In this document: piece after piece, positions 17,149-20,979 of the stretch | How the letters are laid out: each line of letters opens with the position of its first letter | How positions within the stretch are numbered: the stretch's first letter is position 1 | Source of the DNA: Pseudomonadota bacterium | GTDB lineage: Bacteria; Pseudomonadota; Alphaproteobacteria; Rhodospirillales; Magnetospirillaceae | Assembly (NCBI GenBank): GCA_023458315.1 | Contig: JAEXAH010000031.1 | Coordinates: 1-20,979, forward strand | DNA length: 20,979 nucleotides | Direction of reading: 5' to 3' | The notes under the pieces: generated by a model | Databases searched by the model: none | What the model was told of the DNA's origin: nothing | Seen by the model: the letters and a program-made list of their open reading frames with translations, nothing else | Position numbers and translations under genes: made by a program

Positions 17149-19341
17149 ATGAGCGAGGATCTGGGCTACGACCTGTCGCAGTTCAAGGCGACCTATTTCG
17201 AGGAATGCGCCGAATTGCTGGCCAACGCCGAGGAGACGCTGAGCCGTCTTCAGGACGGAACCGGCACGGCCGAGGATTTGAACGCGGTGTTCCGCTGCGT
17301 CCACTCCATCAAGGGTGGCGCCGGGGCCTTCGCGTTCGAGGATCTGGTCCACTTCGCCCATGTTTTCGAAACCGCCATGGACGCCCTGCGCTCGGGCCGG
17401 GCCGAACTGTCGTCCCATGTGGCGGAATTGCTGGTGCGCGGCAACGACGTGCTGGGCGATTTCGTGCGCGCCGCCCAGGCGGACGTGGCCCTGCCGTCCG
17501 ACCACGGCGCCGACATCCTGGCGCAACTGGCCGCCATCACCCAGGGCGGCGGGACGCCCGCGCCGCGCCCTGCCGCCACGCCCCCCGCCGCCGCGCCGGA
17601 ACCGGCCGCGTCCCCGGCCTTCCGCACCTTCCGCGTTTCCTTCCAGCCCCAGGCGGCCATGCTGCGCACCGGCAACGACCCGTTGCTGATGGTGCGCGAA
17701 CTGGCGGCGCTGGGCGATCTGGAGGTGGCGGCCGACCGTTCCCGCCTGCCGCCGCTGACCGAAATGGACCCACAGGCCGCCTATCTGGCCTGGAGCTTCA
17801 CCCTGACCACCGACCGCGACCGTCAGGCCATCGCCGACGTGTTCGAATTCGTGGACGGCGACACCGCCACCATCGTCATCGAGGAAATCGAGGGCGCGGT
17901 GGAAGGCGACGGCTGGGGCCTGTTCGCCCCCCTGCCCGCCGCCGCCCCGGCGGCACCCGCCGTTCCCGGCGACGTGGACGGCGACGGCTGGGGCCTGTTC
18001 GCGCCCTCCCCCGCCAACCAGGGCGTGCCCCCGGCGGCCGAGGCGGCGAAGCCCGCCGCCCAGGCCCCGCATCCCACCCCTTCCCAGGCCGCCCCCTCCC
18101 AGGCTGGCGCCAACGCGGGCGGGCCGGTGCACACCGCCTCGATCCGCGTCGATCTGGACAAGGTGGACCGGCTGGTCAACATGGTCGGCGAACTGGTCAT
18201 CACCCAGGCCATGCTGGGCCAGCAGGCCAGCGGCTTCTCGGTCGAATCCCACCCTGAACTGATCCAGGGCCTGCAAGAGCTGTCGCACCACACGCGCGAG
18301 CTTCAGGAAAGCGTCATGGCCATCCGCGCCCAGCCGGTCAAGGCGCTGTTTTCCAAGGCGCCGCGCCTGGTGCGCGACCTGTCGGGCAAGCTGGGCAAGC
18401 AGGCCCGGCTGGTCATGAGCGGCGAGAACACCGAGGTGGACAAGACGGTGATCGAACAATTGTCCGATCCCCTGACCCACCTGATCCGCAACGCCCTGGA
18501 TCACGGCCTGGAAACGCCCGAGGAGCGCATCGCCGTCGGCAAACCGGCCGAAGGCACCATCCATCTGGCCGCCGAACACCGTTCCGGCCGCATCATCATC
18601 GAGATCACCGACGATGGGCGCGGCATCGACCGCAAGCGCGTGCTGGAAAAGGCCATCGAAAAGGGTCTGGTGGAACGCGGCCAGCAATTGGCCGACGAAC
18701 AGATCGACATGCTGATCTTCGCCCCCGGCTTCTCCACCGCTTCCGAGGTTTCCGACGTCTCGGGCCGCGGCGTCGGCATGGACGTGGTGCGCAAGAACAT
18801 CCAGGACGTGGGCGGCCGCGTGGTGGTGCAAAGCACCCCGGGCATCGGTTCGCGCTTCATCCTGTCGCTGCCGCTGACCCTGGCGGTCATGGACGGCATG
18901 CTGGTGGCCATCGGCGGCCAGCGTTACGTGCTGCCGCTGACCAACATCGTCGAATCCCTGCGCCCCGCCGCCAATCAGGCGCGGTTCCTGGTGGATGTGG
19001 GCGACGTGCTGACCCTGCGCGGCGAATACATCCGCCTGATCCCGCTGCACCGGCTGTTCGGCATCGGCAACGCCATCGCCGACCCGACGCGCGGCCTGGT
19101 GGTGGTGGTCGAAACCGAGGGCGGCGACCGCGTCGGCCTGCTGGTGGACGAATTGCTGGGCCAGCAGCAGGTGGTGATCAAGTCGCTGGACGCCAATTTC
19201 CGCCCGGTCGAGGGCATTTCCGCCGCCACCATCCTGGGCGACGGCCGCGTCGCGCTGATCCTGGACGTGGGCGCCATCCGCGCCATGGGGGAACGGCTGA
19301 CCGTACAGGACCGAAACGCGTCGGTGGCGGCGGCGGAATAA
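17149..19341 (+). CDS. cheA: Chemotaxis histidine kinase CheA
   Basis: A 730-residue CheA. The P1/HPt domain carries H52 (CVHSIKGGAGAF). A non-P2-like intermediate domain (about 160-245) includes FRTFRVSFQPQAAMLRTGND and EFVDGDTATIVIEE. Then come a Pro/Ala linker with two GDGWGLFAP copies (253-261 and 278-286), the P3 dimerisation domain (from about 331, VDLDKVDRLVNMVGELV), the P4 ATPase with HLIRNALDHGLE, DDGRGID and GRGVGMDVVR, and the P5 CheW-like domain (from about 570, with DGMLVAIGGQRYVLPL). It phosphorylates CheY and CheB in receptor arrays. GGAAGGA precedes the ATG. It follows cheY by 22 bp and precedes cheW by 90 bp. All catalytic motifs are intact. Confidence 0.96.
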   Translation: MSEDLGYDLSQFKATYFEECAELLANAEETLSRLQDGTGTAEDLNAVFRCVHSIKGGAGAFAFEDLVHFAHVFETAMDALRSGRAELSSHVAELLVRGNDVLGDFVRAAQADVALPSDHGADILAQLAAITQGGGTPAPRPAATPPAAAPEPAASPAFRTFRVSFQPQAAMLRTGNDPLLMVRELAALGDLEVAADRSRLPPLTEMDPQAAYLAWSFTLTTDRDRQAIADVFEFVDGDTATIVIEEIEGAVEGDGWGLFAPLPAAAPAAPAVPGDVDGDGWGLFAPSPANQGVPPAAEAAKPAAQAPHPTPSQAAPSQAGANAGGPVHTASIRVDLDKVDRLVNMVGELVITQAMLGQQASGFSVESHPELIQGLQELSHHTRELQESVMAIRAQPVKALFSKAPRLVRDLSGKLGKQARLVMSGENTEVDKTVIEQLSDPLTHLIRNALDHGLETPEERIAVGKPAEGTIHLAAEHRSGRIIIEITDDGRGIDRKRVLEKAIEKGLVERGQQLADEQIDMLIFAPGFSTASEVSDVSGRGVGMDVVRKNIQDVGGRVVVQSTPGIGSRFILSLPLTLAVMDGMLVAIGGQRYVLPLTNIVESLRPAANQARFLVDVGDVLTLRGEYIRLIPLHRLFGIGNAIADPTRGLVVVVETEGGDRVGLLVDELLGQQQVVIKSLDANFRPVEGISAATILGDGRVALILDVGAIRAMGERLTVQDRNASVAAAE
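17905..18006 (+). repeat. Duplicated GDGWGLFAP motif in the CheA linker
   Basis: Two in-frame copies of GDGWGLFAP lie 75 bp apart (17905-17931 and 17980-18006). They are identical over 23 consecutive bases and separated by an Ala/Pro-rich spacer. The copies are in a flexible linker just before P3. This looks like a repeated short binding motif, or a recent internal duplication. Confidence 0.85.
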
Positions 19342-19399
19342 ACCTGGGCGATTGACGCACCCGGCGTCCCCGGGCAGAATCCATTCCCAAATCACCATG

Positions 19400-19420
19400 A
19401 CCCGGGCCGCCGCCCCGGGT
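19400..19420 (+). promoter_or_regulatory. Hairpin directly before the cheW ribosome binding site
   Basis: ACCCGGG and CCCGGGT form a perfect 7-bp GC-rich stem around a 7-base loop. It ends one base before the GGAGG of cheW (19422-19426). The cheA-cheW gap (90 bp) is the longest in the operon. The hairpin could stabilise the downstream mRNA or tune cheW translation. It has no T tract, so it is not a terminator. Confidence 0.45.
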
Positions 19421-19431
19421 GGGAGGATCGC

Positions 19432-19902
19432 ATGTCCACCACAGACGCCGCCGGTTTCCGTCAGTTCATCTCGTTCAAGATCGGCGACGAGGAATACGGC
19501 GTCGACATCATGGCCATCCGCGAGATCAAGGGCTGGACGGAAACCACCGAACTGCCCGATTCGCCGCCCTATCTGCGCGGCGTCATCAACCTGCGCGGCG
19601 CCATCATTCCGGTGTTCGACCTGCGCGCCCGCTTCAGCGGCGTGCCGACCCAGGCCACGCCCCGCCACGTCACCATCGTCGTGACCGTGGGACGGCGGGT
19701 GTTGGGGCTGCTGGTGGACGCGGTCGCCGACATCATCACCATCGCCGCCGATTCCATTCAGCCGGTCCCCGACATGGAGCGCGGCGACCACGCCCGCTTC
19801 CTGGCCGGACTGGTGACGGTCGAAGGGCGCATGGTCGCCCTGCTCGACCTGGAAAACATGTTGCTTGGCGACCTGCAAGCCGCCGTCGAAGCGGCCGCGT
19901 AA
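19432..19902 (+). CDS. cheW: Chemotaxis coupling protein CheW
   Basis: A 156-residue single-domain CheW, which couples chemoreceptors to CheA in the cytoplasmic array. The family pattern is clear: FISFKIGDEEYGVDIMAIREI, then PPYLRGVINLRGAIIPVFDL, then VLGLLVDAVADI and VTVEGRMVALLDLENML. Length is normal. GGAGG five bases before the ATG is a strong ribosome binding site, preceded by a 7-bp-stem hairpin. It is 90 bp after cheA and 23 bp before the chemoreceptor gene. The conserved NLRG loop used for receptor and CheA binding is intact. Confidence 0.96.
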   Translation: MSTTDAAGFRQFISFKIGDEEYGVDIMAIREIKGWTETTELPDSPPYLRGVINLRGAIIPVFDLRARFSGVPTQATPRHVTIVVTVGRRVLGLLVDAVADIITIAADSIQPVPDMERGDHARFLAGLVTVEGRMVALLDLENMLLGDLQAAVEAAA

Positions 19903-19925
19903 ATCAGAAAAAAGGGGGCATCACC

Positions 19926-20979
19926 ATGGCGAAGACCACGGGATTGACGGTCAAGGGGCGGATCTACGGCGGTTTCGGCGCCGTTCTGGCATTCCTGATC
20001 GCGGTGGCGGTGGTGGCGCTGCTCGGTTTCTCGGCCGTGCGCGATTATGTGGACGATTATGCCCGCGTCACCAGCAACACCACCATCATCCAGCAGATCG
20101 ACCGCAACGTCGCCGGTATGCGTCGCAACGTCTTCATCTTCGTCAGCGACGGCAACCAGAAGGCGCTGGACCGCACCAACGAACTGCGCGCCGCCCTGCG
20201 CAGCGACCTGACCAACCTCACCGCCAAGGTGCGGCTGGCTGAAACCAAGGCCGCCCTGGAAAAGATGACCGTCCTGTTCGAACGGTACAGCAGCGAACTG
20301 GACAAGGTGGTCGAGTTGCGCCGCGAACGCGAACGACTGGTGCGCGAGGGCACCGACGTGATCGGCCGCGAAACCTCGGCGGGCATGGACAAGATGACCG
20401 CCGCCCGCATCCAGGAACGGGATTTCGACACCCTGGTCAGCCTGTCGGCGGCGGAAAGCCATTTCAACGCCGCCCGTCTGGCGGTGCTGCGCTTCCAGGG
20501 CCGCATGGAAGAAAACGAGGCGGAACTGGCGCTCAAGCAGATCGGCGAGGCGGTCATCACCCTGGAAGCCGCCATCCGCGCCGAATCCCATCCCACGGAC
20601 CGCGCCGAACTGGAAAAGCTGCTGGGCAACGTCAAAGCCTACCGCGATTCCTTCGCGCAGCAGCGCGACGTCACCCTGAGCTACCGCAAGCTGGTGGCGA
20701 CCATGGGCGACATCGCCACGGAATTCGGCGACGCCGCCCGCATCGCCGCCGAACGCCAGCACACGCTGATGAACACCATCGAGGAAACCACGTTCTCGTT
20801 GATGGCCAACCGCTCCACCCTGGCCACCATCACCTCGGTGATCGCGCTGATCCTGGGCATCGCCTCGGCGGTGCTGATCGCGCGGTCGATCCTGGTGCCC
20901 ATCAACCGCATGACCGACGCCATGGGCGATCTGGCGGGCGGTCGGCTGGACGTGACCGTTCCGGCGCTGGACCGCCATG
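19926..20979 (+). CDS. Chemoreceptor, N-terminal part (partial), long helical sensor
   Basis: The first 351 codons of a transmembrane chemoreceptor cut by the window end. TM1 is at about 16-37 and TM2 at about 298-320, followed by the start of a HAMP domain (ARSILVPINRMTDAMGDLAGG). The periplasmic region of about 260 residues is almost entirely helical and contains RNVFIFVSDGN. Its size and pattern fit a helical bimodular (HBM-type) sensor, made of two stacked four-helix bundles, rather than a Cache domain or a short four-helix domain. HBM receptors known elsewhere bind organic acids; the ligand here is unknown. A G run upstream of the ATG serves as ribosome binding site. It is the fifth gene of the STAS-cheY-cheA-cheW operon. 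The signalling tip is outside the window, so the MCP call rests on architecture and context. Confidence 0.85.
   Translation, partial: MAKTTGLTVKGRIYGGFGAVLAFLIAVAVVALLGFSAVRDYVDDYARVTSNTTIIQQIDRNVAGMRRNVFIFVSDGNQKALDRTNELRAALRSDLTNLTAKVRLAETKAALEKMTVLFERYSSELDKVVELRRERERLVREGTDVIGRETSAGMDKMTAARIQERDFDTLVSLSAAESHFNAARLAVLRFQGRMEENEAELALKQIGEAVITLEAAIRAESHPTDRAELEKLLGNVKAYRDSFAQQRDVTLSYRKLVATMGDIATEFGDAARIAAERQHTLMNTIEETTFSLMANRSTLATITSVIALILGIASAVLIARSILVPINRMTDAMGDLAGGRLDVTVPALDRH

Noticed and set aside
17080..19878. Open frame of over 900 codons on the minus strand opposite cheA and cheW
   Set aside because: It is the antisense shadow of two well-identified che genes, with the same His/Asp/Gly-rich composition.

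Overview
The window is GC-rich DNA with tightly packed, often overlapping genes. Strongly GC-biased codons leave long open antisense frames over most genes. The gene content points to a motile, sensory-rich alphaproteobacterium, most likely of the Rhodospirillales/Magnetospirillum type: a large glutamate synthase pair, many chemoreceptors, a type VI secretion (T6SS) locus, a PYP-type PAS protein and a PF04392-type binding protein paired with a kinase. The genus is inferred from gene content and style, not demonstrated.

Layout. (1) Positions 1-2081, minus strand: the promoter-proximal end of a T6SS operon. In transcription order it holds a PAAR-like (DUF4280) protein, a membrane-anchored SPOR-domain protein, a small lipoprotein in the TssJ position, and the first half of TssK, cut by the window edge. 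(2) Positions 2330-2741, plus strand: two small unrecognised genes, followed by a perfect 20-bp-arm palindrome. (3) Positions 2857-4545, minus strand: a membrane chemoreceptor with a single-Cache sensor. (4) Positions 4711-10793, minus strand: the gltB-gltD operon (NADPH glutamate synthase), ending in a clear intrinsic terminator. (5) Positions 11059-14237, plus strand: a two-gene unit with an ATGA overlap, made of a PF04392-type periplasmic binding protein and a hybrid-less Cache/HAMP/PAS histidine kinase. No ABC transporter or response regulator lies beside it. (6) Positions 14422-16352: a soluble globin-coupled chemoreceptor on the plus strand facing a PYP homologue on the minus strand. (7) Positions 16435-20979, plus strand: a chemotaxis operon in the order STAS protein, CheY, CheA, CheW, chemoreceptor (cut by the window end).

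How the parts fit. From 11 kb onward the window is almost all signal transduction. The STAS-CheY-CheA-CheW-MCP operon can form the core of a receptor array. The soluble globin receptor next to it could feed into that array.

The most unusual point is that both neighbouring sensor proteins keep a well-known photo- or gas-sensing fold but lack the residue that holds the cofactor. The PYP homologue has Trp where PYP has its chromophore Cys69. The globin receptor has Leu where globin-coupled sensors have the proximal heme His. Both look repurposed as sensors of something else, or as protein-interaction modules.
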